DNA of 64,000 nt from the NCBI GenBank assembly GCA_032622095.1, contig CP136068.1:52384443-52448442 (forward strand), written 5' to 3'. The stretch is from Siphonodentalium dalli. Taxonomy: Eukaryota > Mollusca > Scaphopoda > Gadilida > Siphonodentaliidae. A model generated the notes under the pieces. The model was not told the DNA's origin. It did no database searches and worked only from the letters and a program-made list of their open reading frames with translations. How positions within the stretch are numbered: the stretch's first letter is position 1; every line of letters begins with the position of its first letter. Position numbers and translations under genes: made by a program. Below are positions 62,001 to 64,000 of this stretch, piece by piece.

Positions 62001-63435
62001 TGTTTTAGGTGCACCCTTTTCTGGCTTGAATACATGGGAATTTATAGGCCTGAATTAAATCACTTCAATAAAGATTTTTTGCTAAACTTCGGTATGATAT
62101 AGGAGTCACAGGATGGAATTTCATTTGTCTATATTGATAATTTTCACTTGATAACCTGACAAAGGAAACTTGATCCAAGTTTGACAGTGTTTGTTTTCTT
62201 TCTTCTCACTCATTTCTTGACTTAGTTAATATTTTTTGGGGTGAAAGAAAGATAACTCAATAACTCCTGGGGGAAATCTGTCCCTCAACCAGTTGTGAAT
62301 ATCTATTACTAGTAATATTTAGTACATAAGTCGACAATTTAAGCCCAATGAACGTATACAGTTTTTAATAAATAGATAATGTCAAGGAATCATAATTGCT
62401 TTTTATTTTAACAAAGGGTTGAATATTGAAAAGGTTTTATCATTTGGCACTTCATAAATTTGATACAGAAAGGTACCTTAAATTTAGCGCAAAAACAGGT
62501 AAAATCTGCAATGTGTAAAATAATCTTACTGAAAATATTTGTATCTCCACCAACAATGGCAGAGGAAACTGTTAATATTTAGTGTTTAATGTTTAGCAAT
62601 TTGTTTCTGTGTCCATCTTCAAAACATTCATGAAAGCATTTTTGTACCAACTTTTTTTATACCAACTTTCAACATAATCATAATCATAAATCAGAACAGG
62701 TTGTTATTTGAGAATGTAATCGCGAGGTAACTAGGCAGAATCAACCACGTGCCGTTTAGTGGTAACCACTTATATATCTTTCAGAAAAAGGCATTAATTG
62801 TCGATGTGTGCAACCCTGAAAAAACATTATTTTTTTGCAAAATGTTTCATAACTGATCAGCGTTATCTGGCTAATAAAATAAAACCCTGCTTAACCCCTT
62901 TCTTTACTGTATGGATTCTCCCAATCAGTGAGATATAAGTATACACTGGAATGGTATATTATTCCGCTCTCATAATTGGCTACGTCAATCAGTAATGCCA
63001 AAGCAATTGCTGAAGTAAACTGGACCCATGGCAATGGTTGCTGTAGCGGATTGCCGAAGCCAACAAATCTTAATTGAGAGGGCTGATTATTCATTTGGAG
63101 GGATGTTCAGGAAATATAAACAGACAGACAGCCGAAATGATAATACAAGTGCATAAGGTTCCTAGTCATTGTCGTTTGTTGAAATTATTATCTGAAAATT
63201 TCCTAAGGTACTACTCGTTGATGAGTATTTAGTATAGAAATGGTTAAACCTAATAAAAGCAGCTTTAAAAAAAAACTAACCTATTTATAATTTTGTAGGA
63301 CAACACTGCTGGAGAAAGGTCTTCATTCTTTACCAAAATTTAATCCTGAGGTGACTGACAATACCACCATTCCACAGAGTCCGCGCGGCATTATAAACAG
63401 TTACAAACGTAAACGAAAGTTCTCCACAGCAGGAG
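5794..63435 (+). CDS. CIC: capicua (CIC) transcriptional repressor, long isoform; 16 coding exons, 3' end outside window
   Basis: CIC is a nuclear HMG-box repressor that silences RTK/RAS/ERK target genes until phosphorylated. Joining the 16 exons listed separately gives 7144 coding nt (about 2381 codons) with every splice phase compatible. Conserved blocks appear in the same order as in vertebrate CIC: DUF4819-like region (about 101-238), Cys/His motif (350-386), [15 protein letters not shown] (769-783), KRRTQSLSA (841-849), HMG box (862-935), [59 protein letters not shown], and [14 protein letters not shown]. The C1 domain that helps the HMG box bind DNA is expected next and is not in the window. 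Exons were placed by reading GT/AG sites and phases; no transcript was available. The identity is nearly certain; single splice sites, especially at exons 10 and 14 where donors are repeated, are less so. Confidence 0.95.
8221..8760. repeat. interspersed repeat (CCTCCGAAGGAGGATTCGGGGG family) in CIC intron 1
   Basis: Starts with a 'ccctccgaaggagg' palindrome and 'tccgtccatccgtc', then three imperfect internal repeats around 'tttcgttgtcctttggcatg' and 'gagttatggcccttgtttga'. No coding potential seen. Confidence 0.65.
8864..8935. mobile_element. piggyBac-type MITE fragment
   Basis: Contains 'gaataataggccattcc' and the terminus 'cagtaaagaaaggg' followed by TTAA (8936-8939). It matches the right ends of the copies at 34920 and 62895. 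The left end is missing. Confidence 0.6.
9885..10476. repeat. foldback repeat in CIC intron 1
   Basis: Sequence around 9888-9990 ('ttggtccacaacag', 'actcttctatgacaga') recurs inverted at 10370-10480 ('tctgtcatagaagagt', 'tgttgtggaccgag'). The arms are diverged. Target duplication not found, so the superfamily is unknown. From 8941 to here nothing else is recognised. Confidence 0.6.
10697..11295. repeat. interspersed repeat (TATACCCCCACTTTCG family) in CIC intron 1
   Basis: Starts 'attatacccccactttcg', has a 'gtccgtccatccgtcc' run, repeated 'aacaaatatgaaccgattt' phrases and ends 'cgagtgcacacctcttgttt'. The same beginning/middle/end pattern with different wording occurs at 43444-44407. Confidence 0.65.
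11634..11730 (+). CDS. CIC: CIC coding exon 2
   Basis: Acceptor ttttttacag precedes 11634 and donor GTAAGA follows 11730. It enters in phase 0 and leaves in phase 1. It encodes [19 protein letters not shown] and then [13 protein letters not shown], a Met-rich linker with no recognised domain. It lies between the CIC-L-specific exon and the shared exons, so it is probably long-isoform specific. It is supported by open frame, both splice sites and phase agreement on both sides. Confidence 0.8.
11805..12170. repeat. interspersed repeat ('AGCTCACCTGAGACGAAGTC' family)
   Basis: Starts 'gctcacctgagacgaagtc', has 'tccatccgtccgtcaacaat' and two copies of 'ggttcatatttggtatgaa'-like text. A related block lies at 13400-14100. 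Confidence 0.65.
12318..13082. repeat. interspersed repeat ('CCCCGAAAAA' family), copy 2, with internal tandem units
   Basis: Same family as 5161-5572 but with three internal units of about 215 bp built on 'tggtgtaatcaactcctcct' and 'agatgacggaaaaatta'. Ends with the same 'cggcatcgacttgccacg' and 'gtcggctgaccttttatt'. Confidence 0.75.
13400..14110. repeat. interspersed repeat ('TCTTCTCAAGAACCATCAGACC' family), tandem units
   Basis: Four or five degenerate units built on 'ttctcaagaaccatcagacc' and 'attcagatttgttcaaatt'. Related to 11805-12170. No coding potential seen. From 14111 to 15217 nothing is recognised apart from short repeat scraps. Confidence 0.6.
15218..15319. repeat. 31-bp tandem repeat, about 3.3 copies
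   Basis: Unit begins 'aaccaatgaaattacaccca' and ends 'ttctgagccat'. Three copies are nearly identical, so recent. Each unit carries a CCAAT box. Confidence 0.9.
15850..16076. mobile_element. Tc1/mariner-type hairpin MITE, copy 1
   Basis: Flanked by TA (15848-15849, 16077-16078). Arms share 'cctaaataatcgactcct' and 'caggatttagtcggaaata' in inverted orientation, making most of the element a hairpin. Copy 2 is at 63476-63626. Confidence 0.8.
16863..16990. mobile_element. hAT hairpin MITE (GCAGAATGAGGTCCCCAG family), older copy
   Basis: A near-perfect palindrome with arms 'gaatgaggtccccagagg' and complement, diverged at the tips ('aggcctgag/ctcaggcct'). It belongs with 24427-24678, 25052-25303 and 37088-37238. 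No clear 8-bp duplication could be read here. Confidence 0.75.
17000..19190. other. intron 2 stretch, nothing recognised
   Basis: AT-rich sequence with a CT/GT microsatellite near 17450-17492. Only short ORFs without recognisable products. No exon with both splice sites and useful phase was found. Confidence 0.4.
19191..19699. mobile_element. foldback element, copy 2 (TA target site)
   Basis: Ends GATCATGCCATTAATCTC and complement, flanked by TA at 19189-19190 and 19700-19701. Same family as 1754-2817 but uninterrupted, giving the true length of about 0.5 kb. Internal text such as 'gctcacaaagtcactt' and 'cttaaatcgtgcaatttcga' is shared by both. Confidence 0.78.
19700..21290. other. intron 2 stretch, CpG-richer than its surroundings; no exon fixed
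   Basis: Between about 20430 and 21180 CpG dinucleotides are more frequent than elsewhere in the intron (for example 'cggtcggagccgcgac', 'caccgcgcgtgctagc'), with little repeat content. In other animals a CIC-S promoter lies between the CIC-L exons and the shared exon, so this is a possible site. I could not identify a first coding exon that enters exon 3 in phase 1 with confidence. Confidence 0.25.
21290..23260. repeat. interspersed repeat blocks (two families) in CIC intron 2
   Basis: 21290-21640 and the tail after 23240 carry 'aacttgaacagtagtgct' and 'gttcaatcgttttgtt' text, also seen at 25935-26330. 21640-23240 is a run of about ten units of about 160 bp with 'catggccgccagcagcc', 'gcgcgggctacaggt' and 'gacatgtagatgggaacga', related to 1-1615. 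Units alternate in variants with a higher-order period of roughly 480 bp. The second family looks inserted in the first. Confidence 0.7.
23568..24089. repeat. short tandem repeat (TACATGACTAGTCCCCAT), about 28 copies
   Basis: Imperfect units of about 18-20 bp containing 'catgactagtcccc'. The array ends about 110 bp before the acceptor of exon 3. Confidence 0.9.
24203..24340 (+). CDS. CIC: CIC coding exon 3 (ATXN1-binding-like motif)
   Basis: Acceptor tactttctttag, donor GTGAGT, phase 1 to phase 1. Residues 769-783 ([15 protein letters not shown]) align with the vertebrate VFPWHSLVPFLA segment that binds the AXH domain of ATXN1/ATXN1L. In other animals this is the first exon shared by the long and short isoforms, so a CIC-S first exon, if present here, should splice to 24203 in phase 1. 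The second half ([18 protein letters not shown]) is not recognised. Confidence 0.9.
24427..24678. mobile_element. hAT hairpin MITE, double-hairpin form
   Basis: Flanked by an exact 8-bp duplication GACCAAGC (24419-24426, 24679-24686). Outer arms 'gcctgcaaatagtgtg' pair with 'aaactatttgcaggc'. Inside are two successive palindromes, each built from 'gaatgaggtccccagagg'-type arms. Lies 87 bp after exon 3. Confidence 0.9.
25052..25303. mobile_element. hAT hairpin MITE, double-hairpin form
   Basis: Flanked by an exact 8-bp duplication CATGGAAG (25044-25051, 25304-25311). Outer arms 'cttgaaatagtgtg' and 'cacactatttcaag'. Two internal palindromes, the second (about 25171-25275) almost perfect over about 100 bp. 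Confidence 0.92.
25535..25692 (+). CDS. CIC: CIC coding exon 4 (acidic tract and RSK/14-3-3-type site)
   Basis: Acceptor tttatttcag, phase 1 in, phase 0 out, donor AAG/GTGAAG (a weaker donor). It encodes residues 807-859: a run of seven Asp (816-822), [10 protein letters not shown], then [12 protein letters not shown]. The RRTQS sequence with S846 matches the human CIC site phosphorylated by p90RSK to recruit 14-3-3 and weaken DNA binding. It ends KSPKK just before the HMG-box exon, as in vertebrates. Confidence 0.92.
25935..26330. repeat. interspersed repeat (TATACCCCATGACTAAAGG family) in CIC intron 4
   Basis: Starts 'attataccccatgacta', has 'ccgtccatctgtcagtcc' twice and 'attccattttagagttattc'. 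Related to 21290-21640. Confidence 0.6.
26358..26526. repeat. tandem repeat of about 56-60 bp, three copies, just upstream of the HMG-box exon
   Basis: Units share 'catagtatgcatcaaacaca', 'ggttacctgtcacctggcga' and 'tcaaatgatatcgtag'. The last copy ends 40 bp before the exon 5 acceptor. Confidence 0.8.
26567..26752 (+). CDS. CIC: CIC coding exon 5 (HMG box, first part)
   Basis: Acceptor ttttctgcag, donor GTATAT, phase 0 both sides. Residues 860-921 start [19 protein letters not shown] and continue with [20 protein letters not shown] and [14 protein letters not shown]. This is the CIC-type HMG box, nearly identical to human ([17 protein letters not shown]). It is the DNA-binding domain that recognises TGAATGAA-like sites. 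This is the strongest identification in the window. Confidence 0.97.
27206..27332 (+). CDS. CIC: CIC coding exon 6 (end of HMG box)
   Basis: Acceptor ttttgtcag, phase 0 in, phase 1 out, donor GTGAGA. It encodes [20 protein letters not shown] and then [22 protein letters not shown]. The [14 protein letters not shown] stretch finishes HMG helix 3 and its basic tail and is almost identical to human CIC. The splice between exons 5 and 6 falls after SK/QV in the box. Confidence 0.96.
27340..27870. repeat. tandem repeat filling CIC intron 6
   Basis: About 14 imperfect units of roughly 35-45 bp, sharing 'agttcacaaatataaaatta' and 'tatagacacacatagag'. The array covers almost all of the 556-bp intron between the two exons that follow the HMG-box core. 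Confidence 0.85.
27889..28097 (+). CDS. CIC: CIC coding exon 7
   Basis: Acceptor tattcttag, phase 1 in, phase 0 out, donor GAG/GTTAGT. It encodes 70 codons: [20 protein letters not shown], then [20 protein letters not shown] and [14 protein letters not shown]. The [13 protein letters not shown] stretch resembles vertebrate RPRAFSHSGVHSL in the segment after the HMG box. No folded domain is seen. Confidence 0.85.
28098..30170. other. intron 7, first part, nothing recognised
   Basis: AT-rich single-copy-looking sequence. A short repeated phrase 'ccgaaacgtccaagtgacg'/'gccgaaacatccag' occurs at 29574-29660. No exon supported. Confidence 0.4.
30171..30245. repeat. 20-bp tandem repeat, about 3.5 copies
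   Basis: Unit 'caaagcaaggtttgatctaa', nearly identical copies. Confidence 0.88.
30549..34703. repeat. 45-bp minisatellite containing the exon 8 splice acceptor, about 90 copies
   Basis: Unit runs 'gaccattaatgttttctg', then a variable 'tag/tat/ttg', then 'gtgatgtcgagtgactatag' and 'tgat'. The last copy is the real acceptor and first bases of exon 8 (gttttctgtag/GTGATGTCGAG). The unit thus holds a branch-like TTAAT, a pyrimidine tract, the AG and exon sequence. About twenty copies keep AG; most have TAT or TTG instead. 45 is a multiple of three, so long ORFs on the minus strand (up to 468 aa, period 15) are by-products. Units nearer exon 8 are more diverged than those in the middle. Confidence 0.97.
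34704..34911 (+). CDS. CIC: CIC coding exon 8
   Basis: Acceptor gttttctgtag/GTGATG, phase 0 in, phase 1 out, donor AAAG/GTATTT. It encodes [40 protein letters not shown] and [18 protein letters not shown]. The last part matches human TSDEERMVICEEE. The acceptor and the first 11 exonic bases are the final copy of the 45-bp tandem repeat that fills the upstream intron, so this junction has about 20 near-identical decoys upstream. Confidence 0.92.
34920..35159. mobile_element. piggyBac-type MITE next to the exon 8 donor
   Basis: Left end CCCTTTCTATACTAAATG preceded by TTAA (34916-34919); right end is its complement (catttagtatagaaaggg) followed by ATAA, a decayed TTAA. The left TTAA starts 4 bp after the donor GT at 34912. 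The 64-bp array begins exactly at its right end. Confidence 0.8.
35160..36645. repeat. 64-bp minisatellite, about 23 copies
   Basis: Unit: 'ataaatatgattatatggtc', 'ctcctccagtaagcagcgtc', 'tttgattggccagaaagtgg', 'catt'. Copies are nearly identical, so the array is young. Each unit has an inverted CCAAT box (GATTGGCC) and a donor-like CA/GTAAGC. Confidence 0.96.
36687..36913. repeat. 37-bp tandem repeat with two alternating variants, six copies
   Basis: Units start 'gttcatgatgtgtcccc' and end 'ttagactagt'; the middle alternates between 'atcgaactcc' and 'atctgactca', giving a 74-bp higher-order repeat. Confidence 0.88.
37088..37238. mobile_element. hAT hairpin MITE, single-hairpin form
   Basis: A 151-bp almost perfect palindrome, arms 'caagccttgaaatagtgtgt' and complement, flanked by an exact 8-bp duplication AGAGCAAA (37080-37087, 37239-37246). 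Few mismatches between arms, so a recent insertion. Confidence 0.93.
37311..37620. mobile_element. piggyBac-type MITE, degraded copy
   Basis: Starts near 'ttaactctttcttcactc' and carries 'ggaatggtttattattcatt' and 'ggagggatgttcaggacata', shared with 58385-58570 and 62895-63243. Right end not clear. From 37621 to 38101 nothing is recognised. Confidence 0.55.
38102..40292 (+). CDS. CIC: CIC coding exon 9 (2.2-kb low-complexity exon with Gln/His tract)
   Basis: Acceptor gttcttttcag, phase 1 in, phase 2 out, donor AAAA/GTGAGT. It encodes about 730 residues. [16 protein letters not shown] with [10 protein letters not shown] matches human CKERVTDSESGDSSGED and [18 protein letters not shown] (about residue 1368) and [13 protein letters not shown] match human blocks exactly or nearly so. 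From about 39925 to 40265 the protein is a Gln/His repeat (CAA, CAG and CAT codons) ending HRIIVPTPQ, which then joins exon 10. The exon is otherwise Ser/Thr/Pro/Gln-rich and probably disordered. A 180-aa ORF on the opposite strand is only the complement of the Gln repeat. Confidence 0.95.
40440..41003. repeat. interspersed repeat units; target of the Academ-like insertion
   Basis: Two units share 'ttatctccctttttcgactta'-like text, 'atggaaacctgtgattgtga' and 'cattgggacagtcaca'. The second unit is cut at 41004-41006 by the large transposon, and its remainder (cctctagttc) resumes at 50185. Confidence 0.65.
43174..45578 (-). pseudogene. Academ-like transposon protein, nuclease and C-terminal parts
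   Basis: The 307-aa frame (45578-44655) has [17 protein letters not shown] (E202, D204), [15 protein letters not shown] (D229, D231) and [12 protein letters not shown] (D289), acidic motifs of a FEN1/XPG-like PIN nuclease. After a frame change, 44830-44408 continues with [36 protein letters not shown] and [10 protein letters not shown]. The C-terminus (43443-43174) resumes with [20 protein letters not shown] and [12 protein letters not shown] and an acidic tail, after an unrelated repeat of about 960 bp. Catalytic function is inferred from motifs; the copy is broken. Confidence 0.7.
43444..44407. repeat. interspersed repeat (TATACGCCCTTTTG family) inserted in the Academ-like gene
   Basis: Starts 'ttatacgcccttttgaaaa', has 'ccgggcgtccgtccgtctg', four units built on 'ttgttgtccggatgataact' and 'aatttggtatgtgggttta', and ends 'cgcccagcgtagctcttgtt'. 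The transposon reading frame is continuous on either side (PPSKTILYQ before it, [13 protein letters not shown] after it), which gives its limits and shows it moved in later. Confidence 0.8.
46049..48207 (-). pseudogene. Academ-like transposon protein, N-terminal and central parts
   Basis: Likely start is one of two ATGs at 48210/48207 ([20 protein letters not shown]). A frame change near 48080 leads into the 289-aa frame (48088-47219) with [22 protein letters not shown] and [11 protein letters not shown], a Cys/His arrangement. The next frame (47217-46324) has [35 protein letters not shown] and [14 protein letters not shown], blocks I know from a multicopy family of 'uncharacterized' proteins in molluscs and cnidarians. 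A further frame (46297-46049) ends [20 protein letters not shown]. At least two frame changes separate these pieces, so the gene is dead. Confidence 0.7.
48267..48482. mobile_element. palindromic MITE inside the Academ-like element
   Basis: Ends 'gttagagcaaaatacaaata' and 'tatttgtattttgctctaac' are perfect 31-bp inverted repeats; an inner hairpin (48358-48418) has arms around 'gctctttatttgccaacta'. Sits just upstream of the transposon start codon. Target duplication not clear. Confidence 0.7.
50465..50598 (+). CDS. CIC: CIC coding exon 10 (end ambiguous: donor repeated in tandem)
   Basis: Acceptor ttgttttcag, phase 2 in. It encodes [34 protein letters not shown] and [18 protein letters not shown] aligns with human RITYVQS. 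The first donor (CAAG/GTATGT at 50598/50599) leaves phase 1, which fits exon 11. The same donor is copied about 14 times to 51887. The second, at 50649, is 51 nt on and also in phase, adding 17 residues. Those I measured beyond a 4-bp loss near 50672 (50780 and 51887) are out of phase with exon 11. I chose the first donor, but 50649 is possible. Confidence 0.82.
50559..51895. repeat. minisatellite of 21-bp and 30-bp units containing the exon 10 splice donor
   Basis: Unit A 'cttcatcaccatacataca' plus 'gg' (21 bp) and unit B 'cttacgtcggatctatccaa' plus 'ggtatgtctg' (30 bp). Pattern is runs of A followed by AB-AB, forming blocks of about 206 bp. The array starts inside exon 10 ([13 protein letters not shown]) and crosses its donor. 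Fourteen copies of the donor are present, ending with AAGGTATGTTGG at 51887. Unit lengths are multiples of three, so all forward frames stay open for 390-515 codons; these are by-products. Confidence 0.97.
51990..52085. repeat. 33-bp direct repeat, two copies
   Basis: 'gattccatgatattaagg' and 'gattccaggatattaagg', each followed by 'gtttgatgcatctat'. Nothing else recognised to 52330. Confidence 0.7.
52420..53000. repeat. interspersed repeat (CCATAGTATGGTAAACATAG family) in CIC intron 10
   Basis: Starts with 'taccatagtatggta', has 'tgtctgtccgtctgtcc', then three units built on 'aaccaaatttggtatgtgag' and 'aaatacagatcgagttcga'. Same style as the other CCGTC repeats. Nothing is recognised from 53001 to 53990. 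Confidence 0.65.
53994..54070. mobile_element. hAT-like MITE end
   Basis: 'tagggttgccacgactgagt' and 'cgactaatcgg' resemble the end of the element at 4385. The other end was not found, so it may be partial. The rest of intron 10 (54071-55657) shows nothing recognised. Confidence 0.4.
55658..55849 (+). CDS. CIC: CIC coding exon 11
   Basis: Acceptor gtatccag, phase 1 to phase 1, donor CAAG/GTAGGT. It encodes [40 protein letters not shown] and [15 protein letters not shown]. Pro/Gln-rich, similar in style to the vertebrate CIC region before the KVKA block; no domain is seen. Confidence 0.85.
56378..56548 (+). CDS. CIC: CIC coding exon 12 ([11 protein letters not shown] block)
   Basis: Acceptor attttcag, phase 1 to phase 1, donor CAGA/GTAAGT. 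It encodes [40 protein letters not shown] and [28 protein letters not shown] matches human PQKVKAAIASIPVGS, a short conserved block in the C-terminal half of CIC. Confidence 0.92.
57060..57461. mobile_element. piggyBac-type MITE, double-hairpin form
   Basis: Ends CCCTTTACCCAACA and TGTTGGGTAAAGGG, flanked by TTAA on both sides (57056-57059, 57462-57465). Inside are two palindromes with arms 'caatgcattctcttatata' and complement, themselves in inverted orientation. Scraps of the same hairpin occur at 24895-24970 and 56160-56205. Confidence 0.9.
57600..58340. repeat. interspersed repeat ('TTAGCTATGGCCGGGAAAACTG' family) in CIC intron 12
   Basis: Two copies of 'gtttgttagctatggccggg' with a 'gtttgtttgtttgtctg' run, repeated 'ttgtccggggagtgttttgg' and 'aatggtcaattcaaggt', ending 'gtcgggtcacctgctag'. 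Includes a short duplication 'gtccagacatgagcgtgttg' at 57857-57901. Confidence 0.65.
58385..58600. mobile_element. piggyBac-type MITE, degraded copy
   Basis: 'ttaacccttatctttact' at the left and 'ggagggatgttcaggaaata' inside match 62895-63243. Right end decayed. Confidence 0.55.
58906..59150. mobile_element. piggyBac-type MITE, copy with decayed right end
   Basis: Left TTAA (58902-58905) then 'cactttctatactaaatact'; inside 'gatgaataatagaccattt'. It lacks the clear right terminus. Ends about 30 bp before the exon 13 acceptor region. Confidence 0.6.
59184..59318 (+). CDS. CIC: CIC coding exon 13
   Basis: Acceptor ttgttttag, phase 1 to phase 1, donor CAAG/GTAAAT. It encodes [36 protein letters not shown] and SQAVNYSTQ. 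No recognised motif. It is supported by open frame, both splice sites and phase agreement with exons 12 and 14. Confidence 0.8.
59902..60629 (+). CDS. CIC: CIC coding exon 14 (His-Asp-Met-Gly repeats, KETMAS block)
   Basis: Acceptor tctcaatgtag, phase 1 in, phase 0 out, donor AATGAAG/GTTTGT. It starts [20 protein letters not shown]. From 60012 to about 60176 a 15-bp repeat encodes 11 copies of HHDM/VG or S, with no counterpart I know in other CIC proteins. After it come [34 protein letters not shown] and [24 protein letters not shown] matches human PETMASKF. The donor lies at the first unit of a 20-bp array with six further copies; using any of those would put a TGA in frame at 60645. Confidence 0.88.
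60012..60176 (+). repeat. 15-bp coding minisatellite in CIC exon 14 (11 copies of HHDMG-type)
   Basis: Unit 'catcatgacatggga' encodes His-His-Asp-Met-Gly with Val or Ser variants. It is in the CIC reading frame. Copies differ by few bases, so the expansion is recent. Confidence 0.95.
60622..60763. repeat. 20-bp tandem repeat containing the exon 14 splice donor, seven copies
   Basis: Unit 'aatgaaggtttgtaccacac'. The first copy holds the exon 14 end and donor (AATGAAG/GTTTGT); six more donors follow every 20 bp. Copies are almost identical. Confidence 0.96.
61062..61210 (+). CDS. CIC: CIC coding exon 15
   Basis: Acceptor cttattttag, phase 0 in, phase 2 out, donor AAAC/GTAATT. It encodes [40 protein letters not shown] and [10 protein letters not shown]. 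Its place and its RPPP...KKT pattern resemble human VRPPPLKKTFDSVDN. Phases agree with exons 14 and 16. Confidence 0.85.
61211..62890. other. CIC intron 15, nothing recognised
   Basis: AT-rich sequence with no exon, RNA gene or repeat family that I could identify before the MITE at 62895. Confidence 0.4.
62895..63243. mobile_element. piggyBac-type MITE
   Basis: Left end CCCCTTTCTTTACTGTATGG after TTAA (62891-62894); right end 'gtatttagtatagaaatgg' before TTAA (63244-63247). Contains 'ggagggatgttcaggaaata'. A segment near 62970-63085 is absent from other copies and may be a later insertion. Confidence 0.82.
63299..63435 (+). CDS. CIC: CIC coding exon 16 (block just before the C1 domain)
   Basis: Acceptor aattttgtag, phase 2 in, phase 1 out, donor GGAG/GTAAGT. 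It encodes [20 protein letters not shown] and [20 protein letters not shown]. This matches human FAELPEFRPEEV and SPRAILGSYRKKRKNST. In known CIC proteins the C1 domain, needed with the HMG box for DNA binding, follows within about 60 residues; the next exon is therefore expected downstream of 64000. Confidence 0.93.
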
Positions 63436-63475
63436 GTAAGTCTAGTTAGGTTTGTTTCAACTGCAAAGCTAGGTA

Positions 63476-63626
63476 CAGTAATGCTCTAAGTAATCGACTT
63501 CTTAACCACAGCAGAATTATGGGTAACTTTTCAGGATTTAGTCGGAAATATGGCTTGTTGCCATTCATCGGAAAGCTCTCCCTAATTCTGCTGTGGTTAA
63601 GAAGTCGATTACTTAGAGCATTACTG
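63476..63626. mobile_element. Tc1/mariner-type hairpin MITE, copy 2
   Basis: Ends CAGTAATGCTCTAAGTAATC and complement with long arms, flanked by TA (63474-63475, 63627-63628). Same family as 15850-16076. Lies 40 bp after the exon 16 donor. Confidence 0.88.
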
Positions 63627-63628
63627 TA

Positions 63629-64000
63629 TATTGTTGTCATGTATGTCAGAGATTGGTAAACATTAATATTATGTGTTGTGTCACAATGTTCTCATTCAGA
63701 ATATTTATGTTTGGATTATGATGTCTCAGTCATATTTTATTTTTGACAATTCCAACATGAACCACCCATATTGGCTCATTTAAAATTGTGATGATCTTAG
63801 GGTGGACCTTCTGCAGTCTGGAGTAAACTACATACCCACATATAAAAAATAGTGGGTCTGACGACCTTTTGTTCAGTTTTCATTTCCCAAACCCGGGATT
63901 CCTTGTAATTCCGCCAATCAAAACTTAGCTCCAAGAAATGTGTGCCCCAATAAAAAACTAGTAACATGTCACATGCTCTCGGTGTGGAAATTCCGAAGGT
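63629..64000. other. start of CIC intron 16, nothing recognised
   Basis: No exon or repeat identified before the window ends. The next exon should start with codon positions 2-3 (phase 1 entry) and lead to the C1 domain. Confidence 0.4.

Overview
The window is animal nuclear DNA, most likely from a bivalve mollusc. It carries one large host gene on the + strand, with small exons, long AT-rich introns, many tandem arrays and dense interspersed repeats. Several repeats belong to the 'CCGTCCGTC... AAATTTGGTATG...' kind that I associate with bivalve genomes. The lineage call is an inference from repeat style and from the protein.

The gene is capicua (CIC), the HMG-box repressor that acts downstream of receptor tyrosine kinase/ERK signalling. 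I could chain 16 coding exons with matching splice phases from the ATG at 5794 to a donor at 63435/63436. They give about 2381 codons. Exon 1 (5694-7977) is the N-terminus of the long isoform (CIC-L), with the DUF4819/Tudor-like region and a Cys/His motif. Exon 3 carries the ATXN1-binding-like YPWH motif. Exon 4 carries the KRRTQSLS site. Exons 5-6 carry the HMG box. Exon 9 is a 2.2-kb low-complexity exon ending in a Gln/His tract. Exons 10-16 carry conserved C-terminal blocks. The C1 DNA-binding domain and the stop codon must lie beyond 64000, and at least one non-coding 5' exon lies before 5694.

Layout: 1-1615 interspersed repeats; 1754-2817 a foldback element with a nested hAT MITE; 4385-5152 a hAT-like MITE; 5694-11730 exons 1-2; 11731-24202 a 12.5-kb intron with repeats and a CpG-richer stretch near 20.4-21.2 kb; 24203-28097 exons 3-7; 28098-34703 an intron ending in a 4.1-kb array of 45-bp repeats; 34704-34911 exon 8; 34912-38101 an intron with a 64-bp repeat array; 38102-40292 exon 9; 40293-50464 an intron holding a 9.2-kb decayed Academ-like DNA transposon; 50465-63435 exons 10-16 and short introns with MITEs.

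The most unusual observation is that three separate tandem arrays in this gene have a splice junction inside the repeat unit. The 45-bp array copies the 3' splice site of exon 8 about 90 times. The 21/30-bp array copies the 5' splice site of exon 10 about 14 times. A 20-bp array copies the 5' splice site of exon 14 seven times. All three junctions contain AGGT. The gene therefore carries long runs of decoy splice sites, nearly all of which would break the reading frame if used.
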